Shown: in pieces, positions 9,596 through 19,904 of the stretch | Numbering within the stretch: the stretch's first letter is position 1 | Layout of the letters: each line of letters opens with the position of its first letter | Assembly (NCBI GenBank): GCA_016169945.1 | Contig: JADLSH010000315.1 | Location: 1-64,000, forward strand | Direction: 5' to 3' | DNA from: Trachythela sp. YZ-2020 | Taxonomy: Eukaryota; Cnidaria; Anthozoa; Malacalcyonacea; Clavulariidae | Length of the DNA: 64,000 nucleotides | Notes under the pieces: generated by a model | Database searches by the model: none | Seen by the model: only the letters and a program-made list of their open reading frames with translations | What the model was told of the DNA's origin: nothing | Translations under genes and position numbers: made by a program

Positions 9596-10945
9596 TAACA
9601 TTTGTGCTTTGTAAGGCAACCCTCGTATTCGGCTTCAGGCGAGGCTTATTTGTTGGCCTAGTTGGGGTTTTGGGGGTCTTTAATTATTGCTCGTAAGGGG
9701 TCGAATTTTGCCGACACTTCCCGATACTGCTCGCTGATACGAGACCGATGTTTTCTTTGTTCTCTCCGGGGTTATCCATAGTTGGATTACTTAATGGGTT
9801 CAAAACTTGCTTTGTTGACTTGATTGTGCGTTTCGGGTTGACGATATCGTCAGTCCGGTTCAAAATCTCTTTATCATAATCTTCGCTGTTATCTTCACCA
9901 CACTGTTGGCTTATAGGGGCCGAAGTGTCATCAGCATGCGCGCTTTTTTCGGGTGGACTGTCACTAGGAACAGCACAAGCATCTGCATTCACGGTTGAGA
10001 TAGCATATACATCACAGTCTTCGACGTAGAGGCGAAAGGCGACTAGAAACAGCACAGGCATCTATATTCGCAGTTAAGATAGTGTTTCCTTTAACTATTA
10101 TTTCACACGGGCTCAGGTCACTGATCACATTTGTTGTAATCTTTGGCGACAATCTCCCCTCCAACTCTGAGATGCATGATTTGAGATGTAAATTTTCGCA
10201 GGACAATTTGCATAGCTCTTGTTTATTTATATTGATGGTATTATTCTGTTCAAAGAGTTTGTACGACAAAACTTGTAGCTGAGTTTCAACGTTTTCTTTA
10301 AATGTTAGAAATTGTGCTCCGAGTTTAGGCAGATTTTCTTCAGAGCGTCTTTGAGTTAGAGTAGAGAAGTCCGTCGGCTGGACAGGATCAGATAGCTCAG
10401 AGGCACTATAAAAAGACTTGTCGATAAATGCCTCGAGTTCCTTTATAGTAGAAGTATTTGAGCTTAGCAGCATATCATCCAATTTGGAATTATACGACCA
10501 ACTGAGGTGTTTTAAGGGGGTCGATTCAGCAGCTGCCGGGTAATTGTCAGTGATAATTTCGCATGTTTTAACTGGAGATATCTCTGCAGTCTCTGTTTCA
10601 AATACCGTATAATCAGTGACCGTATCTGTGGTTGTTTGGCCAGCACAAGTTATATCTAAGACACTCACCAGATAGTTCTTGAGCAGTCCACCATCCTTTC
10701 CTTGGAATAATAGTGAAGGCCCGGGTACCACGTCGCGATCAGATCGAAATTTACGCTGGTAAATCTCTTAGCTTTACCACCAGGTGATGATGAATTGCCC
10801 CGTAGGCGAACAATATTTTCAACAAAATTCTTTAGTAGTTGAAGATCCTGCGACCATTTAATTCGGGTTCCGTCATACGTCAAGTGACCACAACCTTTCA
10901 AAGACCTAATAATGTCTAAGTCAAGGTTCAGAGACGTCAAATATG
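9596..10945 (-). pseudogene. LINE B ORF1, frameshifted copy
   Basis: Minus-strand ORF1 split into at least three frames (about 10945-10740, 10731-10020 and 10060-9684). The N-terminal piece has YDGTRIKWSQDLQLLKNF followed by SPGGKAKRFTS. The middle has a likely coiled coil (NVETQLQVLSYKLFEQNN ... LEGRL). The C-terminal part is acidic/basic with Pro-Thr-Lys sequence. Compared with copy 2, a short deletion near 10030 causes one of the frameshifts. Likely an RNA-binding ORF1p of the non-LTR type (inference from position and coiled coil). Confidence 0.65.
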
Positions 10946-11967
10946 TTTCACCTCCTGTTAAAAGTTCCATCGAATGATCTGTATAACCATTGACGCATTT
11001 ATATTTATTTTCAAACATCTGTGATAAAATCTTCTCTTTTCTAATGCTATCCAATTTAACGCAGTTAATGCTTCTGAAGACAAGGAGTGTAACGGTTTAT
11101 GCAATATAATCTTAGCGGCTTTGTTCTGAACAACTTGAATGTTATTCATAAGTCCTGTATTGTTTTTATCATCCCAAACTACGTCTGCGTAGTCAAACAG
11201 TGGAAGAACCAAACCGTTATAAAACAGCATACGTGCTTTAAAAGGAAGTAAATACTTAATTCGTCTTAAAAGTCCTAGTCTTTGATTAATTCTATTTGTT
11301 AAAAAATCAATATGATCATCCCACGTAAGATCTTTAGAGATCAAAACACCTAAATATTTAAAATTTGTTACACTACCTATATTATAATCTAAAATAGAAA
11401 CAGATAAAGGTCCAATACTTCCAAGCCTACGATTACTACCAATCAGCATGCATTTGGTTTTATTTAAATTTAGGGTCAGTTTATTTGCGTTCAACCATTT
11501 AGCCACATTGAAGAGGTCTTCGTTCAGCTTCCTAGTAATCTCCAAAGGGTTGGCATGATAACAGTAGATTACGGTGTCGTCAGCATACAAGGATACTTTA
11601 GAATGATTCAAGGTGTTGGACAATTTATCAATATTGATATTAAAAAGCAATGGTCCCAGAGTGCTGCCTTGTGGCACACCATGACAAACATGCAGGCAGT
11701 TCATCGGATAATTCATGACCGCAAGAAGTACGTTGTTTTCTGTTGCTGAGATAGGATTCAAACCAATCAAGTGTGTTTGGAGATAATCGAAGATTTGACA
11801 ATTTTGAAAGCAACATTCCATGATCTATTGTGTCAAACGTCTTCGTTAAATCAATAAATACAGCACCACATGATTTTCTCTGTTCCATGTTTTGTAGAAC
11901 TTCGTCCGTAAAATTTGTCAGAGCAGTCGCGGTCGATCGTTTTGGCCTAAATCCAAATTGCCGATTT
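10945..11967 (-). pseudogene. LINE reverse transcriptase relic (LINE A clade), copy 1
   Basis: Minus-strand RT fragment starting inside RT (RQFGFRPKRSTATALTNF near 11960), then VFIDLTKTFDTIDH, GVPQGSTLGPLLF and SLYADDTVIYC, then KYLGVLISKDLTWDDHI and ending with HSMELLTGGETY near 10950. Frameshifts lie near 11750 and 11040. It shares the block order and many residues of LINE A. Its 5' part is replaced by MITE-1 and its 3' end abuts the 5' end of LINE B. Confidence 0.8.
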
Positions 11968-11968
11968 G

Positions 11969-12435
11969 ATAGGCGGGACGGGACGAAAAACGTCCCGCTT
12001 CCATATAAACAGAAGGCGAAAAATATTATAGAAATATGTTTATACGATCCCGGCTAGGCGGGACGGGACAGTTACAGAGATCCCGCTTCTAATATAAATT
12101 TTATTGAGTGTTTATATGATCCCGCTTCTAATATAAATTTTATTGAGTGTTTATATGATACCGCTTCTATCCAGCCTAGACGGGATCCCGGCGTCCGTTG
12201 CCGGGATCTAGCCTAGCCAGGACGAAAAATTCTCATATAAACACTATCCTGGCCAGGCGGGATGAACTTTTCTTCTGAGCACGCGTCATGATATGACGTC
12301 AAACACTTAACTGGCTTCATCCCGGCAATGTATTTTGTCCATATAATATAAGTTACCTACCTAGGCAAGTTTCCCGACTAGACGGGATGAAAACGTCCTA
12401 TCCCGCCTATAGACAAGATCATATTTACAGGCCCT
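11969..12435. mobile_element. MITE-1 copy 1 (GGGCCTGT end, GGCGGGA modules)
   Basis: Non-coding, built of GGCGGGACGGGACG and its reverse complement alternating with TTTATATGA spacers. A 39-bp unit (CCCGCTTCTAATATAAATTT...) is tandemly doubled at about 12080-12165. It closes with CTATAGACAAGATCATATTT and ACAGGCCCT. The left end lacks the terminal GGGCCTGT, so it is either truncated or fused to the LINE relic. Related to 4804-5079 and 22037-22483. Confidence 0.6.
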
Positions 12436-12960
12436 AATAATATTGTTTGTGGCATTTCTATTTTACATGTTGTGAACATGGGCCTGAGAAAAAGCAAGCT
12501 TGAATTGTGCATAAATTATTCATTCAGTTTACCATCATGTCATCTTCTGATGTACATAAAATTATTTTCCACAGTGACAAATATGAACATTAAAATTTAG
12601 GAATTTAGTCTTTTACAACATAATATATATATTTGAACTGATCATCTATTTAAGATTTACATATAATGTGTAACTCATGAATGAAAGCAAGCTCATGTTT
12701 AGTGTGAATATATAGCTTTTTTGCCATGGTACGTCCTACCATGTGGGCCTCCAACCTAAGAAACATTGGAAGTAGGGAATATTGAGACTAATGGATTACC
12801 AAAAACCTGAGCAGATACTCTGGTCAACCCAATTATTTATGGCTAATACTGGTTAGCTAACTAATATTAAAAGTCAATAGCTGAAACAAGTATTTTAGTT
12901 TGCTGATGCTACAGTATATGCCATGTATTTGTTCACCAAGGTAAAGACACCCAATACACC
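12436..12960. other. Non-coding spacer
   Basis: AT-rich sequence without a credible ORF. It contains a short palindrome CATGGTACGTCCTACCATG near 12724 and is shared with 22484-22950 through the segmental duplication. Confidence 0.5.
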
Positions 12961-13390
12961 CTTTCTTGTTTCAGAGCTAAGATGCAAGACAGATAAATCA
13001 CAGTATATACTCTGCTGCCATTTCACAAACGAATGCCTAGTCAGATTGTCACTAATCAAGTCCAAGCACTTCTTGTGCGCAACTTATAAATACAAGCAGT
13101 GGTGTGGACAAAACATATCATATCAGTAGCATGGCCTATTAATTGATCGATCACTGACTTAAGCATATCCTTGCAAATTGCCAAAACAAGCAGCAATTTC
13201 AATCTGAAAACATGCATTCATGGAGCAAGAATATACCACCTGTTATTAGGGTCGAAAGTGGAGAAATAGATTGTTACTTCAAAAACCTTGAGTCGACTCT
13301 GACATGAGACATGTATTGACACATTTGTATTTGTATAGTACCACGCATGTACTATGATATATATATTTTAAATAGTGAACTATACAAAGG
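12961..13390 (-). promoter_or_regulatory. Inverted, decayed promoter/first-exon unit, copy 1
   Basis: On the minus strand this matches the promoter module found ten times in forward orientation: GTCCACACCACTGCTTG, a TTTATAAG box, CATTTGTGAAATGGC and a start codon at 13021-13019. The exon then reads ATGGCAGCAGAGTATATACT before GTGATT. One base of the donor region is lost compared with ..GGTGAGT, giving an immediate in-frame stop. Unlike the forward copies it is therefore probably dead. Confidence 0.6.
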
Positions 13391-14653
13391 TTTGACATCT
13401 ATACAAGTTAAATCACTTAAAATTTGAAAACAATCCTTTCTCATTTTAATTAACTGAAAATTTCCGGCTGGTTCAGTCTGTTCAAAAGAATGAAATAAAG
13501 ATCTTTTCTATCTTTAACACCGCATGCTTACCAATTATCTATATAAAGACTGGCACAAATATGCCATATACAACCCATTGAAACCGGTATATATTTCAAC
13601 CCAGAAAAATTACATTCCATCTTTTTCAGCATTAAAGGCGACGTTTATCTAGAATACAGTCACTCCGACAAAATTGAAAATCAATTTGAATCAATTTTCA
13701 ATCCATGTAATTTCGTGAACGATATATACAGCTGAACAATGCAATTATGGCTGCCCTTTTAAGGTCAAAACTCAAAATCGCAACTAAATCGACCTCCAAT
13801 AGATACGTTCATTGTGCTTTTCGCACTTCGATGTCGAGGTTTCCGGTTGTAAGTTTTGACCTCTAACGACAACGTCAATTGAATTAGCTGTCTATATATC
13901 TCCAGTATAGAATGTCAGTGGTGTTTTCAACGAAACAAAATCAGTTAAGTATATATTTAATTGGCTTTGCCGTGCATGAGACGGTATACCGTTAAATCAA
14001 AATTATTAACATAAATCCACATGCATGCTGTGAAAGGAATCTTTTCCAAGTATTTGGTTTTCACAGAACTAAAAATGAAACTGGATTTTTAAGTGCTATC
14101 TAATCTTAACCAGTCAGCCCGCGAGCGCCTGCAAGGCAGGCTAAGTCCTATTTCGCACGAACATGTTATTGAAATATGGGGTAGTACGGACCTACTCAAA
14201 CGGTAAATAACGTATTTACTTTTGTGTCAATCTTTATAGATTGATAAGCAGTGTTAAAAATTTGAAAACTATATACTTTATTTCATTCTTTTGGACAGAC
14301 TGAAAACAGCCGGAAATATTCAGTCAATTTAGATGAGAAAGAATTCTTTTCAAATGTTAAATGATTCAATTTGTAAATGAAAAGCTCTCACTGATATATG
14401 ATAGAATGTATATTATAGGCTATAGCGCTCGGCAGCACTACATACACAGATGTGTCAATACAAGTCTCACGGTTCCCCGTGAGTCGACTCAAGGTTTGGA
14501 AGTTATAACATTCTATTTCTCCACTCCCTACCCTAATAGCAGTTGCGGTATATTTGATCGATGAATGCATGTATTCAGATTCAAATTGCTGCATATGCTT
14601 AAGTGAACGATTAATTAATAGGCCATGCAATATATGCATTGTCCACACCACTG
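13391..14653. other. Non-coding inter-unit region between divergent promoter copies
   Basis: No gene seen. It holds repeat sequence shared with 51.3-51.6 kb in the opposite orientation (for example TTTTCACAGAACTAAAAATG at 14061) and a short GGCTGACTGG-GCCTGCAAGGCAGGC segment at 14112-14150. This segment is absent from the duplicate at 24.1 kb. Confidence 0.5.
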
Positions 14654-14746
14654 CTTATAATCTGCGCATTTGATAAGAAGTGTTTGGACCTGATTAGCGA
14701 CAATCTGAGGCATCGCTTTGTGGAATGGCTGTAGAGCACAAGTTTG
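14654..14746 (+). CDS. First-exon unit 1: TATA box, leader and 22-nt coding exon
   Basis: CTTATAA at 14654-14660, 65 bp of leader, ATG at 14725, exon 14725-14746, donor GTGAGT from 14747. Encodes MAVEHKF plus the first base of a Gly codon (phase 1). It has the same architecture as the first exon predicted for the CUB gene at 26428. No downstream exons were recognised before the next unit at 16741. Confidence 0.55.
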
Positions 14747-15063
14747 GTGAGTAATCTGTATTAAATAAACATGTTATATAGCTTATACTGGTTAATACAA
14801 GTGATCGAAACGAAGAAAAGAGGCGTTGTCGCGCTACAATGATGATCTTAAAATCGAAACTAAAGGAATTTCTATATATCATCCCCCAAATGGCACATGC
14901 AGGCACTCTTATTTTCCAGATCTATTTCTTCATTCCGAAACAAACCTTAACGGTCCTATATTTCCAAACAAACTCTCATCTAAATAATATCTGAGTATAT
15001 TTTAATTGTTATATACAACGTTTGTAAACCTGTTCATAAACTGTATTTGAATTAGGTGATTTC

Positions 15064-15262
15064 AAATTAGTAATACGAGCAACAAAATTGCTGGAACTTG
15101 CACCAAATAAAAACGCATATTAACTGTTGTATAAGTGCAAATAATGTGTGCGAATGTTGTATCATGTTTTGTAAGTTATATATAATTATATGCATGCATG
15201 AACATTTCAAAATAAATTTTTGTTGCAAGTTGCAGAAATTTTGTTGCTCGTGTTCACTTCAC
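15064..15262. mobile_element. Hairpin MITE with ACGAGCAACAAAATT arms
   Basis: Arms containing AATACGAGCAACAAAATTGC near 15070 and its inverse (AAATTTTGTTGCTCGTGTT) near 15235, flanked by GGTGATT and CACTTCACC. Related arms occur after several first-exon units (about 34875-35050, 38475-38690 and 44295-44480). The right half is deleted in the duplicate at 25.1 kb. A Cys-rich open frame here is a by-product. Confidence 0.5.
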
Positions 15263-16669
15263 CTCAAATTTATTACAAAACTTGTAAGACAACTGTATTT
15301 CTTTAGTTTGGCCAGAAACGGTTAAAGTAGAGGCACTTTGTACTCTTCTGTGCCATAGATATATAACAATGTCTGATTTTCAAACGAATGGCTTTTACGC
15401 AGCTTTAAATTACGTACCCGGTCGAAAAATAGTTAGTATATAGGTTTAAGTGTAAGCGTTACAGGAAAGCAGCTGACGATCAACTTCAGAAATGTTGACG
15501 TTGATAAAAGAAAGGAACTAAACTATACATCCCTCAATCATTTCTCTCTATTTGCCTCCAAGTACTATAGACTACTAACTATACTGAAACAATTAACATT
15601 ATTTTCTCACTCGATTATCCACCATCGTCTGTATACGATAGTGAAACCCACCCGGCCGCTTGAACAAGATAACATAACGACAGCAGTATAGGAATTTTTA
15701 TCCTTAATATAATTGTCATATTCTAGTGAAAAAGCAGAAAAATATAGTTTCATTTTCGCTAAGTCGTCTGGGAAAACAAGTTCTTAGCAACATTTCTATA
15801 AATTATATCCATGGACACGCGGTTGGTAAATAAAGATATTATACTTCAAATGTCAATTGTAATTGTTATTAGTGTATTATCCTTAACATTTATGAATATT
15901 TGTGTAAAAGGTGCTTAAAAATCCAGTTTCATTGTTAGTTCTGGGAAAACAAATAGGCCTACTTGGAAAAGCATCTTTGTACAGCATACGGCATACTTAT
16001 GGTAAATTCAATATAATTAAATAATTGATTTGCTTTTTGAGAACACCGGCAGCACTGCACTGGATACATCGTTTATGGGTTAAACACCGGCAGCACTGCA
16101 CTGGATACATCGTTTATGGGTTAAAAATAAATTCAAAATGATTTTCAGTTTTGTCAGACTGACTCCATTGCAGATATTTGAAATATCGTTTCAGTAATTA
16201 TTAAAACCATATTAATGACATTTTTCTGGGATGAAATACTGTATTTTCAATGCGCTGTGCCATTCTTTATAACTGATAAGCAGTGTTAAAGATTTGAGAA
16301 CTATAAAACAGATACTTCATTTAATTTTTTTTGACAGACTGAAAGCAGTCGGAAATCGTCAGTCAATTGAGATGAGAGAAGATTATTTTCAAATCTTAAT
16401 CGATTCAATTAATTTTGTAGATGAAAAGCTTTTATATAATTCCTACTTTAAAGAATATATATTATAGTGCATGGCGTGCAATACTACAAACACAGATGTG
16501 TCAATACAAATATCATGGTTCCCCGCGTGTCGATTCAAGATTTTGAAAGGAACGTTCCACTCTCCAGTCTCCACCTTAATAACGGGTGGTACATTTGGTC
16601 GATGAATGCATGTATTCAGATTCAAATTGCGCTGTATTTTGGCAATTTGCATGCATATATGAACCACTG
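15263..16669. other. Non-coding region with a 41-bp tandem doublet
   Basis: No gene seen. A direct doublet of ACACCGGCAGCACTGCACTG... lies at about 16043-16124, and the same doublet is at 25728-25811. The rest is the conserved upstream and intron-like sequence of the first-exon units (GATAAGCAGTGTTAAAGATT at 16276). Confidence 0.6.
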
Positions 16670-16762
16670 CTTATAAACTACACATTTGATAAGAAGTGCT
16701 TGGACCTGATTAGTGACAATCTGAGGCATTACTTTGTGGAATGGCTGTAGAGCATAGGTTTG
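16670..16762 (+). CDS. First-exon unit 2
   Basis: CTTATAA at 16670-16676, 65 bp of leader, ATG at 16741, exon 16741-16762, donor GTGAGT from 16763. Encodes MAVEHRF plus a phase-1 G. The unit's intron is cut by the segmental-duplication junction at 16992, which replaces the downstream sequence with LINE B. Confidence 0.55.
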
Positions 16763-16992
16763 GTGAGTAATCTGTATTAGATTAACATGTTATATAGTCT
16801 AAAAAGGTAATGCAAGTGATGTAAACTAAGAAAAGAAGCGTTGTCGCGCGTACAATGATGATCTTCAAATCGAAACTAAAGGAATTCATATTAATTTAGA
16901 ATTTCCATATTTCTTCTCCCATATGGTATATACAAGCAATCTTATATCCCAAATCTATTCGATTTCTACACCAAAACAAATGTTAACGGTCC

Positions 16993-18255
16993 ACTTCCGT
17001 GAATTCGACTGAGTGGTATTAGCGACATTGTTCGTATAATACTTTGAGCGAGCACGCCTACACAAGCTATTAATTTTGTTCCTATAGAATCGAAACATAG
17101 GCTTGTTTCCTCTGCGCCAGGTCACTTGGCGTTTCGATATTAATCTTTTTATCTCCGGAGTAATCCAGGGCTTATCGTTGCTATCAGATTTGATACGCTT
17201 CAGCGGGAGATATTTATCAACAATACCATCGACAAGAGAAGAGAAATATTGGAACTGTTCGTCACAAGAGCCTAGATGATACATTGGAGACCAGTTAACG
17301 CTGGATAGGGCTTCAGTGATTAACCTCCGATTGAAGGGACGCGCGTCCCTAACCATTCCGAAGGACCGTGAGTTCCTACGATGATTCAGTGGATTTAGTA
17401 AAACTGAGTTGTCTGAGAATCCGAGTGGAGGAACAACTTCAGGAACGTCGTAAAATTTCGAAATGTTCGTGAATATTTTATCAAGAATGTTTGATCCTCT
17501 AGTAGCTTTATTCACAATCTGTTTTAAGGAAAACGAATTACACAGTTGACGGTGTTTGAATTGGTTGAAGTCGCCGGTTAGGATGATAGCAGCTCCTGGG
17601 TTGGCTGTTAGAGCGATAATGCCACGTGGTAGGCGTCTTGGTTTGATTAATAGCCACAAGGTTTCAAATTCAGGGTTCGAGAGATCTTTCAAATGGACTA
17701 CAGGTAGACAGTTTTTCACGTAAGCGCACACGCCTCCACCTCTTCTACCATCATCTCGATCACGCCTAAATATAGAGAACCCACTTAAGTTTATCACTGC
17801 GCTATCAACGTTGGAAGTGAGCCACGTTTCGGTGATAACTACGATGTCTGCAAGGAGATTAGAGACGGTACCGGAAAGTTCATCAATCTTATTTACTAGT
17901 GACCTCGAGTTGGACATGAACAGGGAAGGTACGGAACTGCATGACTTTGGGGGTCCTATCTGTTGTGAGCACGTCACAGATATTCTACATTCTTCGTTCA
18001 TAGGTATATTGATTAAGTTTGATCGGTGTACATTATTGTTATTTACTCTCACGATACGTTTTGAAGTTATAATCGGGATAGCACTTGATTCGCTAGGGTA
18101 CTTGGGTATATCACTTCCATTAAGTTATTGTTAGGATGATGTAATTTCGTAATGATGTAAGTTAGGATCGGTCGGGATGATGTAATTTCGGATTGGTTCT
18201 CGTGGCTTGGCGGACAAAGTCGAGGTAACTCAGCCAATCCTTCGTTCGGGGACAT
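16993..18255 (-). pseudogene. LINE B ORF2 fragment, copy 2
   Basis: Carries the endonuclease half of ORF2 only (VVITETWL, RRGGGVCAYV, ILTGDFNQFKHRQL). The duplication breakpoint removes everything downstream of SNSRKW. Compared with copy 1, about 30 codons are missing after PRRLPRG near 17614, and a small insertion near 18135 breaks the N-terminus. Confidence 0.85.
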
Positions 18256-18503
18256 CCGATATGCTGGTATGGTGGGTTCTTGATTCGCTGACGCTTTGGA
18301 AAAGGAGATTGACTATAGTCAACTGGGCTTTCAACCAAAGGTAAACGGGAATGCCACACGGGTACTTGGGATTTAGTTCGGGATGTCCGATATGCTGGCA
18401 TGGTGGATTCTTGGTTCGCTGACGCTTTGGAAAAGGAGATTGACTATAGTCAAATGGGATTTCAACCAAAGGTAAACGGGAAAGCCACTCGGGTACTTGG
18501 GAT

Positions 18504-19787
18504 TTAGGGCGGGTCCCATGGGAGAGGCAGATCAGACTTGATTTTATTGTTAACTTTTGTGCTTTGTAAGGCAACCCTCGTATTCGGCTTCAGGCGAGGC
18601 TTATTTGTTGGCCTAGTTGGGGTTTTGGGGGTCTTTAATTCTTGCTCGTAAGGGGTCGAATTTTGCCGACACTTCCCGATACTGCTCGCTGATACGAGAC
18701 CGATGTTTTCTTTGTTCTCTCCGGGGTTATCCATAGTTTGATTACTTAATGGGTTCAAAACTTGCTTTGTTGACTTGATTGTGCGTTTCGGGTTGACGAT
18801 ATCGTCAGTCCGGTTCAAAATCTCTTTATCATAATCTTCGCTGTTATCTTCACCACACTGTTGGCTTATAGGGGCCGAAGTGTCATCAGCATGCGCGCTT
18901 TTTTCGGGTGGACTGTCACTAGGAACAGCACAAGCATCTGCATTCACGGTTGAGATAGCATATACATCACAGTCATCGACGTATACAGTTGTTCCAGGCG
19001 AAAGGCGACTAGAAACAGCACAGGCATCTATATTCGCAGTTAAGTTAGTGTTTCCTTTAACTATTATTTCACACGGGCTCAGGTCACTGATCACATTTGT
19101 TGTAATCTTTGGCGACAATCTCCCCTCCAACTCTGAGATGCATGATTTGAGATGTAAATTTTCGCAGGACAATTTGCATAGCTCTTGTTTATTTATATTG
19201 ATGGTATTATTCTGTTCAAAGAGTTTGTACGACAAAACTTGTAGCTGAGTTTCAACGTTTTCTTTAAATGTTAGAAATTGTGCTCCGAGTTTAGGCAGAT
19301 TTTCTTCAGAGCGTCTTTGAGTTAGAGTAGAGGTGTCCGTCGGCTGGACAGGATCAGATAGCTCAGAGGCACTATAAAAAGACTTGTCGATAAATGCCTC
19401 GAGTTCCTTTATGGTAGAAGTATTTGAGCTTAGCAGCATATCATCCAATTTGGAATTATACGACCAACTGAGGTGTTTTAACGGGGTCGATTCAGCAGCT
19501 GCCGGGTAATTGTCAGTGATAATTTCGCATGTTTTAACTGGAGATATCTCTGCAGTCTCTGTTTCAAATACCGTATAATCAGTGACCGTATCTGTGGTTG
19601 TTTGGCCAGCACAAGTTATATCTAAGACACTCACCAGATAGTTCTTGAGCAGTCCACCATCCTTTCCTTGGAATAATAGTGAATTCTGTTTGCCCGGGTA
19701 CCACGTCGCGATCAGATCGAAATTTACGCTGGTAAATCTCTTAGCTTTACCACCAGGTGATGATGAAGCCAACAATATTTTCAACAA
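18504..19787 (-). CDS. LINE B ORF1, longer open copy (427 codons)
   Basis: The best surviving ORF1. It reads SSPGGKAKRFTSVNFDL, a central acidic segment, a coiled coil at about residues 165-225 (ENVETQLQVLSYKLFEQN ... SCISELEGRL) and a Pro/Lys/Thr-rich C-terminus (KTPKTPTRPTNKPRLKPN) that could bind nucleic acid. The true N-terminus (TYDGTRIKWSQDL block, about 19790-19904) is separated by a deletion near 19770, so this copy is also incomplete. The role is inferred from its position upstream of ORF2. Confidence 0.6.
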   Translation of the reverse strand: MLKILLASSSPGGKAKRFTSVNFDLIATWYPGKQNSLLFQGKDGGLLKNYLVSVLDITCAGQTTTDTVTDYTVFETETAEISPVKTCEIITDNYPAAAESTPLKHLSWSYNSKLDDMLLSSNTSTIKELEAFIDKSFYSASELSDPVQPTDTSTLTQRRSEENLPKLGAQFLTFKENVETQLQVLSYKLFEQNNTININKQELCKLSCENLHLKSCISELEGRLSPKITTNVISDLSPCEIIVKGNTNLTANIDACAVSSRLSPGTTVYVDDCDVYAISTVNADACAVPSDSPPEKSAHADDTSAPISQQCGEDNSEDYDKEILNRTDDIVNPKRTIKSTKQVLNPLSNQTMDNPGENKENIGLVSASSIGKCRQNSTPYEQELKTPKTPTRPTNKPRLKPNTRVALQSTKVNNKIKSDLPLPWDPP

Positions 19788-19904
19788 AATTCTTTAGTAG
19801 TTGAAGATCCTGCGACCATTTAATTCGGGTTCCGTCATACGTCAAGTGACCACAACCTTTCAAAGACCCAATAATGTCTAAGTCAAGGTTCAGAGACATC
19901 AAAT

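Larger units (their letters stand above)
6243..10945 (-). mobile_element. LINE B: nearly full-length non-LTR retrotransposon
   Basis: Minus-strand LINE with two ORFs. Its 3' end (low coordinate) has an AATAAATTGAAATTGAAAT tail at 6243-6262. ORF2 is 6398-9304. A two-unit tandem repeat lies at the ORF1/ORF2 junction, and ORF1 covers about 9596-10945. The 5' end meets a relic of a different LINE RT near 10945. A second, truncated copy is at 16993-19904 through segmental duplication. ORF1 is frameshifted here while ORF2 is open. Confidence 0.85.
7966..16992 (+). repeat. Segmental duplication, copy 1 (about 9.0 kb)
   Basis: Begins inside LINE B ORF2 (ACTTCCGTGAATTCGACTGA at 7966) and ends at AACGGTCC at 16992, where copy 2 starts with the same ACTTCCGTG string. 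It contains part of LINE B, the LINE RT relic, MITE-1, one inverted and two forward first-exon units. The order is identical in copy 2, so this is a direct tandem duplication. Confidence 0.9.

Noticed and set aside
15098..15325. 75-codon Cys-rich peptide after first-exon unit 1, resembling a secreted small protein
   Set aside because: It lies across hairpin-MITE arms, is truncated in the duplicate at 25.1 kb, and has no splice link to the exon in phase.
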